Below the pieces are notes generated by a model. The model was given only the letters and a program-made list of their open reading frames with translations, was not told the origin of the DNA and searched no databases. This document shows positions 1-7,538 of a stretch of 64,000 nt of DNA, one piece after another. This DNA is from Gaiellasilicea sp963749515 (GTDB lineage: Bacteria; Actinomycetota; Thermoleophilia; Gaiellales; Gaiellaceae). The translations under genes were made by a program, and so were the position numbers. Every line of letters starts with the position of its first letter. Position 1 is the stretch's first letter. The stretch covers positions 310,001 to 374,000 of the forward strand of contig CAVVMR010000006.1 in assembly GCA_963749515.1 (NCBI GenBank), written 5' to 3'.

Positions 1-335
1 CCCCCTCTGCGCAGAACAGCTCGATGCTCCAAACGAATCCGCTGAGCAGGAACGGGAGATCCTGGGTCTCGTGTAAACCGCGTCGAGCCTTCGCTCCACT
101 CAGCCGATCGGACCTCGCGTAGCCGAGCGGCGCGTGTCGCGTCTTGCACGTCGTGACGATGCCGGCGGGGGTGGCTGGTGTGCGATCGCGCCGAGCTGCA
201 GGGCGAGCTCAGCCGTGGGACTGTCAGATTCTTTGTGTAAGTGGTTGTGGCTTCCATTGATTTCAATTGATGGTGTTTGCCGGCTGTGGTCTTTGGCTTG
301 ATCGCGAGACGGCTCCTGCGGCGCGACTCCACAGA
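1..335. other. Gene-poor left edge, no confident gene
   Basis: No full gene can be supported here. Two short open stretches run off the left edge: a plus-strand frame ending in TAA at 74-76, rich in Glu and Gln, and an antisense frame over about 1-75 with GC-rich third positions and a hydrophobic stretch reading roughly LPFLLSGFVW. Either could be the end or a scrap of a gene outside the window, and I cannot choose. The rest to about 335 has no frame with actinobacterial codon character and probably is decayed DNA next to the integrative element. Confidence 0.4.
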
Positions 336-341
336 CCCTTC

Positions 342-557
342 TTAGCCAAGGCGCTCACCCGGGAGCGATTCCAGTTTGAGATGCTGTATGGCGTCCGACC
401 AGCGTTGCAGCTGGACCTTGTCCATCGGCTACGACGTTCTCGTGGCGAGCCCGTACGGCGCGGACCGGTACCGGTATCTGATGCGCCGACTAGCCGAGCG
501 GCAGACAACCTGGTGTTCATCGTCCGCAACCATGTTCCGCGCTGTGTTAGCCACTGA
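342..557 (+). pseudogene. Proline dehydrogenase C-terminal relic
   Basis: Three frames read together give the conserved end of a PutA-type proline dehydrogenase. Frame one (from about 342) reads RERFQFEMLYGVRPALQ. A shift near 425 leads to GYDVLVASPYGADRYRYLMR and RLAER, and a second shift near 505 leads to DNLVFIVRN, ending at a TGA at 555-557. In intact enzymes these blocks are continuous and form the substrate- and FAD-binding end of the barrel. No N-terminal part is recognisable upstream, so this is a truncated, doubly frameshifted remnant. It lies just outside the distal att repeat and was probably chromosomal sequence, or part of an older insertion, before the element arrived. Confidence 0.7.
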
Positions 558-587
558 ACTGTTGACAGGGGGTTTGGCGCGTACCGT

Positions 588-630
588 GATGCCCCCGACA
601 AGAATCGAACTTGTGCACGCGGTTTAGGAA
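588..630. repeat. Distal attachment-site copy of the tRNA-Arg 3' end
   Basis: These 43 bases are identical to 4179-4221, which is the 3' half of the tRNA-Arg(CCU) gene from the anticodon arm to the discriminator base. The match stops abruptly after the anticodon-loop bases and no 5' half follows, so this is not a second tRNA. It is the classic attachment repeat left by a tyrosine integrase using a tRNA 3' end. The integrase gene lies inside the interval next to the intact tRNA, as expected. Confidence 0.85.
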
Positions 631-735
631 GCGGCCGTCGACCTGGATGGAACTGATCGATTTGCAGGGCTTTGGTGGAGCGTCCAACCTCGCGCGACAG
701 TCTGTGCGACAGCCGACTCGTGTTGGTGACGCGGC

Positions 736-1431
736 GTGTTCCCTGATCACGTCGAAGTAGCAGCGGTCGAGATCGCCCACATCACTGGTCCGAGACTCAC
801 GGGTCCGGCATCCTTTCGATTCGTGCGCGTCGAGAAGCATCCTCATCACGAGACGACCGGTTACGACGAGGGGTATGACTGGGTCGAGTACACCTTCGAG
901 ATCGAGGGGCGCCGGTACCGCGCCGAACAACGACTCGGGAGTGGTATCGAGGTGTTCTCGTCCGTCGATCGGAAGGGGGCCGACCTCGCGGCAGTGGCCG
1001 ATTATCTGATGCTTCAGGATGGCGTGCGAAAGGTGTACCACGCCGGCGCGCAACTCCGACCCGAACGACTTCATGAGCCACGACCCCTGCGGTCGGAAGA
1101 GAGGGAACTGCTCGATCACCTACTGGCGGTCGACGATTCGCGTGTTGCGGCTCTTCGGGAGCAGGCGGAGCACGTGCTCGTCGAGGACGATTCGGGACTC
1201 CCGTTCCGCCTGGATCTAGTCGTGCCCGACGACACGGCGCCTCCTGCGACAGACCTACCGCGTCAACAGTTCGCGATCTCCGCCACGACGTTCCGCGACG
1301 ACGAGGAAGCAGTGACCGCGAGCTTGTGGCTCGACGGCGAGTACCTGAGCGCAATCGAGATCGACTGGTACGTCAACGAGCCCAGAGAGCTACCTCGACC
1401 AGACGAACTACATGCTCCAACGCTGAGCTGA
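736..1431 (+). CDS. Hypothetical protein, cargo of the integrative element
   Basis: A 231-residue acidic protein that I do not recognise, read from GTG at 736. The first half holds YDEGYDWVEYTFEIEGRRY and a segment that looks like alternating strands. The second half begins with SEERELLDHLL at about 121-131, continues through an acidic helix, and ends in SLWLDGEYLSAIEIDWY at about 199-215. That helix-then-strand pattern resembles small uncharacterised actinobacterial proteins whose C-termini end in a similar sheet. There is no signal peptide, membrane segment or obvious catalytic motif. It stands alone on the plus strand of the element, opposite to the other element genes, so it may be a separately expressed cargo gene. 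Defence or immunity is possible but unproven. Confidence 0.6.
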   Translation: MFPDHVEVAAVEIAHITGPRLTGPASFRFVRVEKHPHHETTGYDEGYDWVEYTFEIEGRRYRAEQRLGSGIEVFSSVDRKGADLAAVADYLMLQDGVRKVYHAGAQLRPERLHEPRPLRSEERELLDHLLAVDDSRVAALREQAEHVLVEDDSGLPFRLDLVVPDDTAPPATDLPRQQFAISATTFRDDEEAVTASLWLDGEYLSAIEIDWYVNEPRELPRPDELHAPTLS

Positions 1432-1541
1432 CTTCCCGCACGATGGTGCGCAGGCCGGTGAGGTGTCCCCCTGGAGCAGGTGGGCGGAACTGGCCAGAGA
1501 TTGTGTGGGTCGCGTCGGGCGAGAACGCCGTGGCGGAAGCG

Positions 1542-2003
1542 TCAGGCTGTGGCGCGCCGCAGGACGGCGCGCACCGTCGACGGCCACCATTGCGCGCCGC
1601 CGTGGGCTGTTGGTGTTCGGTCGGCGTTGAGGTCATTCGCGATCTGACCAAGACTCTTGCCCGAGGCGCGCAGCGCGAGAATGTCGTTCACGAGCTCGGT
1701 CGGGAGGACCCTCGGCCGTCCTGGTTTCGCCAACCGGGGTTGTGCTCGAGGTGGCCTACGTCGTTCGGCGATCAATCGCTTGAGCTCGTCGACGGGGATG
1801 AGCCTCGTTCCCCACGGCATCTCAACCGACTCGACAAACGGCAGGACTCGCCGGTTGAAGGTCGAGCGGCTGATCCCGAGCGCCGCGGCCGCTTGTGTGC
1901 GGGTGTACGCGAGCCGCTCGACGCGGGTTGCCTCGCGAACGATCTCGACGGGCGTCGCGTCTACGGCTTTCGGGGCAGCGTGTCGCTGAGAGCCTTCTCG
2001 CTT
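1542..2003 (-). pseudogene. HTH/recombinase-tail protein lacking a normal start
   Basis: The open frame runs from a stop at 2004-2006 down to 1542. Its first 60 codons encode what looks like an excisionase-type helix-turn-helix (TRTQAAAALGISRSTFNRRV), followed by a wing ending in MPWGTRLIPVDELKRLI. The C-terminal part (GRPRVLPTELVNDILALRAS to VRAVLRRA) matches the tail of large serine recombinases. No ATG, GTG or TTG precedes the HTH; the first usual start is the ATG at 1820, after it. A GTG-led short frame just upstream, closed by a TAG near 1965, could be the original N-terminus joined by a frameshift. I read it as a decayed excisionase or recombinase-derived regulator of the element. Confidence 0.5.
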
Positions 2004-2148
2004 CTACGCCTCAGACGACGACGGGACACCTAGAGAGCGTACACAAACTATGACACGTATTTGCATCAGGATGCATCTGTGTGACGCTGGCCATCGTTAC
2101 TGCACGGTCGTGTCCGAGATCGGGACGCCGAGGTCCGCGTACGACTCG

Positions 2149-2496
2149 CTAGGCGACGCGATCGGAGCGTTCGAGGGCAGCGACCAAATCGTCGACGTCC
2201 TTCCTGAGGCGCTCGACGACGATGTGCGTCTGCTCATCGGACTCGGCGGATTCTCCGCTGAGAGCGCTCGTCCGGCCTCGCGCGGCCTTCTCGACCGCCT
2301 GCCGGATCCACGCGCTGACTGTCATGCCATCGGCCTCCGCGAGCTGCCGAACGGCTTCGATGGTCGCCGCAGGGAAGCGAACTGGCACGTGCTCCGTGAG
2401 CGCACGATCCGGGCGACGTCGCGGCCGGCCGGGTGCGGGCTCGCGGCGAGCGGGATCGTCGTAGTGCTCGAAAGCCTCGGCGTCCGGATCGCTCAT
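2149..2496 (-). CDS. Ribbon-helix-helix antitoxin, BrnA-like
   Basis: A 115-residue protein starting at ATG 2496. The start overlaps the stop of the toxin-like gene as ATGA, so the two are probably translationally coupled. After a proline- and arginine-rich N-terminus it has a ribbon-helix-helix core, VPVRFPAATIEAVRQLAEAD then MTVSAWIRQAVEKAA, at about 47-84. The acidic C-terminal tail with a predicted helix is where a toxin partner could bind. The order (toxin first, antitoxin second) is that of brnT-brnA modules. Such antitoxins bind their own promoter and neutralise a ribonuclease toxin. A free-standing RHH regulator of the element is the alternative. Confidence 0.65.
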   Translation of the reverse strand: MSDPDAEAFEHYDDPARREPAPGRPRRRPDRALTEHVPVRFPAATIEAVRQLAEADGMTVSAWIRQAVEKAARGRTSALSGESAESDEQTHIVVERLRKDVDDLVAALERSDRVA

Positions 2497-2816
2497 CCGC
2501 GCGAGTCCTCCTCGTAGCGTTCGATCAGCGAACGACTCGGCTCGTAGATGCCGATCGGCCGGCACCGTCGCGGGTCGCCGCTTCGCGGCGGCGCGAGAGG
2601 CACCAGCACGATCGCTCCCGGAATACGCGCGACCATCAGCCAGTCCGCCGGGCCGTCATCGGCCGCTGGGTAGAAGAGCGGATCGCCGAAGGTCCAGGCG
2701 TCCAGCACGTCCTCCGCTGTGAACGGCGCGTGCTTCGCGAGGTGGGGAAGGTTTCCACTATCGACTTCGAACGGATCGTCGGCATCGAGCGCGTCGAGGT
2801 CGAAGCGCTCTCTCAT
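2493..2816 (-). CDS. BrnT-like toxin
   Basis: A 107-residue protein whose layout follows the BrnT ribonuclease family: an N-terminal DPFEVDSGNLPHLAKHAPFT block (the family's N-x-x-K-H then F-x-x-A turn), a DPLFYPA segment, a central sheet (WLMVARIPGAIVLVPLAP), an arginine-rich RCRPIGIYEPS strand, and a final ERYEED helix. BrnT toxins cleave RNA and stop growth until bound by BrnA. The similarity is in the pattern and not close in sequence, so toxicity is inferred. It is the first gene of a pair with the RHH protein, inside an integrative element where such pairs commonly stabilise inheritance. Confidence 0.6.
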   Translation of the reverse strand: MRERFDLDALDADDPFEVDSGNLPHLAKHAPFTAEDVLDAWTFGDPLFYPAADDGPADWLMVARIPGAIVLVPLAPPRSGDPRRCRPIGIYEPSRSLIERYEEDSRG

Positions 2817-2847
2817 CTATCTGTGTTCCAATGTAACACGCGGCCGA

Positions 2848-4020
2848 TCATCCGTCGAGTTGTGCCACGCGAGCCCGTGTGTTGGCCCGCGCTAGGTACG
2901 CGTCAACCAGAGCCGCGGCTTCGGACTCCGAACCGGGCATCAACTTCCCGTAGAGGTCGTATGTCGTCTGGATCGAGGCGTGACCCATGTACGTCGTGAT
3001 CGCCTTCGCGTTCACGCCGGCGGCGATGAGGACCGACGCGAAGGTGTGACGTGCCTCATGGAGGCCGATCGGGTTCAGGCCGGCGTGTTTCCAGGCGGTA
3101 CGTGCTCGGCGCCAGAGGTTCGACGGCTGGAACGGCGTCTCCGCGCTCGAGCCGAAGACGAGGCCCGTATCGCGGCGTTCATGCGTCTTGTGCTCGACAA
3201 GCACGTCGCGTAATGCGCCGACGATTGGGACTGTGCGGCGTCCGGCTCGGCTCTTGGGCTCGACCTCGACTCGTTCCTTGTCGTCGTAGGCCCGCTCCAC
3301 GTGGATCACACCGATGGCGAGATCGGCCTGCTCCCAGCGGAGAGCCATGAGCTCGCCGCGCCGCAAGCCTGCGTAGAGCGCTGTCGCCCAGATCGCACGA
3401 TCGCGTTCGGGCAATACCGCCAACAGCTGCTCCGCCTCTTCCGGCGACGCGATCCGCTCGCGTCGGCCACGAACCGCTGGAAGCCGCAGATGGCTGCACG
3501 GGTTCACCGCGACGTCGCCGTCCTCGACCGCCCGGCGAAAGATCACGCGCAGCGGCATGAGAGCGTTCCGGATCGTCGACGGATCGCGGCCTTGACTGAG
3601 GAGGTCGTCGGCGATTCGCTGGACGTCGCGACGCTGGACATCGCCCAGGCGCGTCGGACCGAGATGCGGGACGACGTGATCACGGAGCGCGGCTTCGTAG
3701 CTTCGGATCGCGCTCGGCTTGTAAAGATCGCCCGAGCGAGTGCGGACGCGACCGGACCTCATCCCGGCGACGAGCTCTTCTGCAGCCTCGCGGACACTGG
3801 TGTGCGCCGGCGCTCGGAGGGTGCCTCTGCGGACGCCTGTTTGCGTCTCCGAGCGCCACGCTCGCGCTTCGGCCAGGGTCGGGAAGGTCTTTCGGATGCG
3901 CGTGGACTCGCGGGCACTCCACACGTTCGCCTGATAGGTCGGCTGGCAGTTGCAGCGGCCTGCGCTTCGAGAAGCGCAGGCCTTCCGATGCCTGACCTCG
4001 ATTCCCGTTCGCTGCGCCAT
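2848..4020 (-). CDS. Tyrosine site-specific integrase
   Basis: A 390-residue phage-type integrase that would recombine the attachment site in the neighbouring tRNA gene. An Arm-type DNA-binding segment (about 5-65, with a Cys-rich stretch at 15-25) is followed by a core-binding SAM-like domain (about 73-170) and the catalytic domain. Visible catalytic residues are Arg220 in LYAGLRRGE, Lys256, His321 and Arg324 in LHEARHTFA, His347 in YMGHASIQ and nucleophile Tyr357. All are present, so the enzyme looks active. The start lies 158 bp from the tRNA end. The gene reads away from the tRNA, toward the inside of the element, on the same strand as the toxin-antitoxin pair. Confidence 0.93.
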   Translation of the reverse strand: MAQRTGIEVRHRKACASRSAGRCNCQPTYQANVWSARESTRIRKTFPTLAEARAWRSETQTGVRRGTLRAPAHTSVREAAEELVAGMRSGRVRTRSGDLYKPSAIRSYEAALRDHVVPHLGPTRLGDVQRRDVQRIADDLLSQGRDPSTIRNALMPLRVIFRRAVEDGDVAVNPCSHLRLPAVRGRRERIASPEEAEQLLAVLPERDRAIWATALYAGLRRGELMALRWEQADLAIGVIHVERAYDDKERVEVEPKSRAGRRTVPIVGALRDVLVEHKTHERRDTGLVFGSSAETPFQPSNLWRRARTAWKHAGLNPIGLHEARHTFASVLIAAGVNAKAITTYMGHASIQTTYDLYGKLMPGSESEAAALVDAYLARANTRARVAQLDG

Positions 4021-4178
4021 GAGAGGACGCTACTCGGCGCGTCGGACGTTCCGCGCGACAGTCGCGCGACAGTCTCACGACGCTTTTGCCTATCTCGGGC
4101 GTCGAGCTCGCCGGTCGCTGGCGGGCAAGAAAGAAAGCAAGAAAGCCTGCAAACTAGCCATGTCTTGCAGGACAAACG

Positions 4179-4221
4179 GATGCCCCCGACAAGAATCGAA
4201 CTTGTGCACGCGGTTTAGGAA
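4179..4221. repeat. Proximal attachment site within tRNA-Arg
   Basis: This copy of the 43-base direct repeat covers the 3' half of the intact tRNA-Arg(CCU) plus two bases beyond the discriminator. Recombination here keeps the tRNA functional, because the element brings an identical 3' half. With the copy at 588-630 it delimits an element of about 3.59 kb. Confidence 0.85.
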
Positions 4222-4252
4222 ACCGCTGCTCTATCCACTGAGCTACGGGGGC
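4181..4252 (-). tRNA. tRNA-Arg (anticodon CCU)
   Basis: A full cloverleaf reads from 4252 down to 4181. Acceptor arms GCCCCCG and CGGGGGC pair perfectly, the D arm is GCTC/GAGC, and the anticodon stem GCGGT/ACCGC closes loop TTCCTAA with CCT at positions 34-36. The T arm is ACAAG/CTTGT around TTCGATT. The discriminator is A and CCA is not encoded. Anticodon CCU decodes AGG arginine codons. Its 3' half is the integration site of the adjacent element. Confidence 0.95.
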
Positions 4253-4298
4253 CAGTGCGTCAGGGTATCGCGCCGTTCTTCGGTTGACCGCGCTGGCG

Positions 4299-5068
4299 CT
4301 AGACGGGCGCGGCGTCCTGAGGCTCCCAGCCGAGCAGCTCGCGGGCGTGCTCCAGGTCCCAGAACCGGCGCGAGTTCGCCGACACGCCGTAGACGATCGC
4401 CCAGGGCACGTCCTCGACTTCGAGGCAGCGGGCGATCAGCTCGGCGCAGTCCCGCCGGCTGAGCCAGACGGCGCGCAGCCGGTTCCGCTGCCCCTCGGCG
4501 TCGAGCTCGATCAGCGGAACGGCGGCAGCGTCGGTCGGGTCGTCGTGCGCTCGCACCGCGCCGATCCGCAGGCAGAAGACCGAAGCCCGTGCTGCTCCAT
4601 GTAGAGGCGTCCGAGCGCTTCCCCGTAGGCCTTCGAGACACCGTAGAGCGAGTCGGGCCGGATCTCAGTCGTCTCGTCGTAGCTCCGCTCGTCGTCGGGG
4701 TCGTAGATGGATGGCGCGCCGTCGACCTCGTACATGCCCACGACGTGATTCGAGGACGCGTACACGACGCGTGAGACCCCGGCTTCGCGCGCCGCCTCGA
4801 AGACGTTGTACGTACCGACGATGTTGTTCTGCAGCACGTCGTCCCACACAGCCTCGAGGGACGCTGTGCCCGCAAGGTGAACGACGCCGTCGACGTTCTC
4901 GAACGCCGGCCGGATCGCCTCGAGATCGGTGATGTCCGCGACATGGCTCGGGAACTCCTGCGGCGTCAGCGTCAGCGAGACGAGCTCGAATCGGCTGGCG
5001 AGGTGCTCCCTCACTGCGGTTCCGATCGTCCCTTCGGCGCCGGTGACGAGGACGCGGCGTGCTCCCAT
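4299..5068 (-). pseudogene. udh: Uronate dehydrogenase-like SDR gene, frameshifted
   Basis: Read from ATG 5068, the protein opens with the Rossmann motif VTGAEGTIG, then DGVVHLAGTAS, the ASSNHVVGMY block typical of NAD-dependent uronate dehydrogenases, and the catalytic YGVSK. Near 4577 the frame is lost in GLRSSACG. Supplying one base restores FCLRIGAVRAHDDPTD and the expected C-terminus (WLSRRDCAELIARCL, IVYGVSANSRRFWDLEHARE, LGWEPQDAA) to the stop at 4299. The joined length of about 257 residues is normal for the family, which oxidises glucuronate or galacturonate to aldaric acid lactones. The total span is one base short of a codon multiple. Recent inactivation and a one-base assembly deletion are both possible. 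Confidence 0.75.
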
Positions 5069-5117
5069 GGCGTGCAGCGTTCCCGAGATCGCTCGACCGG
5101 GAACCTGCCACCCTGCA

Positions 5118-6575
5118 ATGCTCGATTCCGTGCCCACACCTCCTCTTGGAGCGACATACGACCCAGGCGCCTTCTACGACGAGATGTTCTCGGCGCTCGG
5201 AACGCCGCGGCCGCACTACCGCGCTCTCGCCGTCGAGCTCGGCCGGCTGAGCTTCGAGGAGTTCGAGGAGCGGCGGCACGCAGTCGAGCTCTCGTTCGTG
5301 AACCAGGGGATCGGCTTCACGGTCTACGGCCAGGAGGAGGGGATCGAGCGGATCTTCCCCTTCGACCTGATTCCGCGCGTGATTCCCGGCGCGGAGTGGG
5401 ACCGGCTCGAGCGCGGCCTGGTCCAGCGGGTGCGCGCGCTCAACCTCTTCCTGCACGACATCTACAGCGAGCAGCGCATCGTGCGGGACGGGAAGATCCC
5501 GGGCGCGCTCCTGTTCGGCGCACGCCACTTCATGCGCGAGATGGTCGGGGTCGAGCCGCCCGGCGGCGTCTACGCGCACGTGGCGGGCGTGGACGTGATC
5601 CGGGACGACAACGGCGACTACCTCGTGCTCGAGGACAACCTGCGCACCCCTTCCGGGGCGAGCTACATGCTCGAGAACCGGGCGGCGATGAAGCGCACGT
5701 TCTCCCAGCTCTTCGAGCGGCACGGCGTGGCGGGCATCGACCACTACCCGCAGGAGCTGCTGGCGGTGCTGAATGCCGTCGCACCCGCATCGGCGCGCGG
5801 TGACCTGACGGTCGTCCTGCTCACGCCCGGGGTGCACAACTCGGCGTACTACGAGCACTCGTTCCTCGCGCGTCAGATGGGGATCGAGCTCGTCGAGGGC
5901 GGCGATCTCGTCTGCCACGAGGACGTCGTCTACATGCGGACGACACGCGGGCTGCAACGGGTGGACGTGATCTACCGCCGGATCGACGACGACTTCCTCG
6001 ACCCGCTGATCTTCCGGCGCGAGTCGCTGCTCGGCGCCGCCGGGCTCTTCAACGCGTATCGCGCGGGCAACGTCGCGATCGCCAACGCTCCGGGCACCGG
6101 CGTCGCAGACGACAAGGCGGTCTACGCATACGTGCCGGAGATGATCCGCTACTACCTGAGCGAGGAGCCGCTCCTGCCGCAGGTGAAGACCTTCCTCGGC
6201 TCCGACGAGAAGGACCTCGCCCACATCCTCGAGCACCTGGGGGAGCTCGTGGTCAAGACGGTCGATGGAAGCGGTGGCTACGGGATGCTGATCGGCCCGG
6301 CCTCGACCGCGAAGGAGCGCGCGGCGTTCAAGCGACGCATCAAGGCTGAGCCGCGCGAGTTCGTCGCCCAGCCGACGATCGCGCTCAGCCGCCTGCCGAT
6401 CTTCGTGGACGAGCTGCGGCCGGCGCACATCGACCTTCGGCCCTTCGTCCTCTCGGGCCGGATCACGACCGTCGTCCCCGGCGGGCTGACGCGCGCGGCG
6501 ATGGAGCCGGGATCGCTCGTCGTCAACTCCTCGCAGGGCGGCGGCAGCAAGGACACCTGGGTGTTGCGGGACTGA
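5118..6575 (+). CDS. Circularly permuted ATP-grasp ligase (COG2308-type)
   Basis: About 485 residues from ATG 5118 (MLDSVPTPPLGATYDPGAFY). Family members join a carboxylate to an amine through an acyl-phosphate, with the ATP-grasp lobes in permuted order. Hallmarks seen are FVNQGIGFTVYGQEEGIERIF, ERGLVQRVRALNLFLHDIY, the VLEDNLRTPSGASYMLENR block that holds a metal-binding Glu-Asp-Asn set, VVLLTPGVHNSAYYEHSFLA, a KTVDGSGGYGM glycine-rich loop, and a final RPFVLSGRITTVVPGGLTR. The stop overlaps the next start as TGATG, which couples it to the alpha-E gene. Its substrate is unknown. The conserved neighbourhood with alpha-E and transglutaminase-like proteins suggests a peptide or protein-tag ligation role in the cytoplasm. 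Confidence 0.92.
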   Translation: MLDSVPTPPLGATYDPGAFYDEMFSALGTPRPHYRALAVELGRLSFEEFEERRHAVELSFVNQGIGFTVYGQEEGIERIFPFDLIPRVIPGAEWDRLERGLVQRVRALNLFLHDIYSEQRIVRDGKIPGALLFGARHFMREMVGVEPPGGVYAHVAGVDVIRDDNGDYLVLEDNLRTPSGASYMLENRAAMKRTFSQLFERHGVAGIDHYPQELLAVLNAVAPASARGDLTVVLLTPGVHNSAYYEHSFLARQMGIELVEGGDLVCHEDVVYMRTTRGLQRVDVIYRRIDDDFLDPLIFRRESLLGAAGLFNAYRAGNVAIANAPGTGVADDKAVYAYVPEMIRYYLSEEPLLPQVKTFLGSDEKDLAHILEHLGELVVKTVDGSGGYGMLIGPASTAKERAAFKRRIKAEPREFVAQPTIALSRLPIFVDELRPAHIDLRPFVLSGRITTVVPGGLTRAAMEPGSLVVNSSQGGGSKDTWVLRD

Positions 6576-7528
6576 TGCTGAGCCGGGTCGCAGAGTCGCT
6601 CTTCTGGACGGCACGGTCGATCGAGCGCGCCGAGAACACGAGCCGCCTGTTCGACGTCAGCTTTCACGGCCTGCTCGACGCGCGCGTGCACGACCCGGAG
6701 CAGGAGTGGCGAGACGTGGTGCGCTCGATCGGCCGCGACGAGCACTTCCGCGAGCACTTCTCGGAGTACACGCCCAGGGCCGTGACCGAGTTCCTGCTCT
6801 GGCATCCCGCCAACCCGGACAGCGTCACGGCGTGTGTCGCGCGCGCCCGCGAGAATCTCCGGGGAGTTCGGGAGCAGATCTCGAGCGAGATGTGGGAGCA
6901 CCTGAACCGGCTGCATCTGGTCGTGGCGCGGGCGCGCCACGCCCGCGTGCTCGAGGCGCCGCACGAGTTCCTCGTCCGCGTTCGTGAGGGGTCGCATGCC
7001 TTCCAGGGCGTGACGAAGGCGACCCTCTCCCAGAGTGAGGCCTTCGAGTTTCTCGAGCTCGGCGCGCACCTCGAGCGCGCGGATACGACCGCCCGCGTTC
7101 TCCTGACGAGCGCGCCGAGGCTGGTGGACGGCTCCGGCGACCGGCTCTCGTCGCTGCTCCGGTCCTGCGGGGGCTTCGAGGCCTTTCGCCGGCACGAGTC
7201 GCAGGAGGTGCAGGGCGAGCGGGTGGTGGAGTTCCTCCTGCTCGATCGCAGCTTCCCGCGCTCCGTGCTCTTCTGCGCGGAGCGATGCCTGGAGGCGGTG
7301 CGTTTCATCTCCGGCAGCTCCCAGCTTCCGGAGCGCTCGCTCGGGATGCTGGTCGCAAAGCTGTCTTTCGCAGACGTCTCGCAACTGGACCTTCCCTCGC
7401 TCGCAGGCCTGCTGGACGACGTGCTCGGCGACGTGCACGCGGTCGGCAGCGAGGTGAGTACCGCGTACTTTGCGACACGAGTCGTCCTTCCCGGTCCCTA
7501 CGCCCAGATGCAGCAGCAGCAGCAATGA
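6575..7528 (+). CDS. Alpha-E domain protein (COG2307-type)
   Basis: A 317-residue helical protein that begins MLSRVAESLFWTARSIERAE, the standard opening of alpha-E proteins, and starts one base inside the stop of the ATP-grasp gene. The rest is alternating acidic and arginine-rich helices, including ENLRGVREQISSEMWEHLN and FLELGAHLERADTTARVL. The function is unproven; the family nearly always sits beside permuted ATP-grasp enzymes and is thought to help them, either as a scaffold or as a second enzyme. Oddly, the last residues are a run of glutamines encoded by CAG repeats at 7508-7525, not usual for this family. Confidence 0.9.
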   Translation: MLSRVAESLFWTARSIERAENTSRLFDVSFHGLLDARVHDPEQEWRDVVRSIGRDEHFREHFSEYTPRAVTEFLLWHPANPDSVTACVARARENLRGVREQISSEMWEHLNRLHLVVARARHARVLEAPHEFLVRVREGSHAFQGVTKATLSQSEAFEFLELGAHLERADTTARVLLTSAPRLVDGSGDRLSSLLRSCGGFEAFRRHESQEVQGERVVEFLLLDRSFPRSVLFCAERCLEAVRFISGSSQLPERSLGMLVAKLSFADVSQLDLPSLAGLLDDVLGDVHAVGSEVSTAYFATRVVLPGPYAQMQQQQQ

Positions 7529-7538
7529 GGAGCACGGA

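Noticed and set aside
588..630. Possible second tRNA-Arg gene
   Set aside because: Only the 3' half is present; no D arm or 5' acceptor strand follows, so it is an att repeat.
547..1119. Minus-strand frame spanning the distal att copy
   Set aside because: It is antisense to the cargo gene and passes through tRNA-derived sequence, with low-quality composition.
1326..2033. Plus-strand open frame of 235 codons inside the element
   Set aside because: It overlaps the end of the cargo gene and runs antisense to the HTH/recombinase relic. Its translation is Arg rich with no motif.
4665..6614. Very long antisense open frame opposite the ATP-grasp gene
   Set aside because: It is rich in Arg, Ala and His with no domain, and covers the ATP-grasp gene, whose motifs are unambiguous. 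High GC creates long antisense frames.
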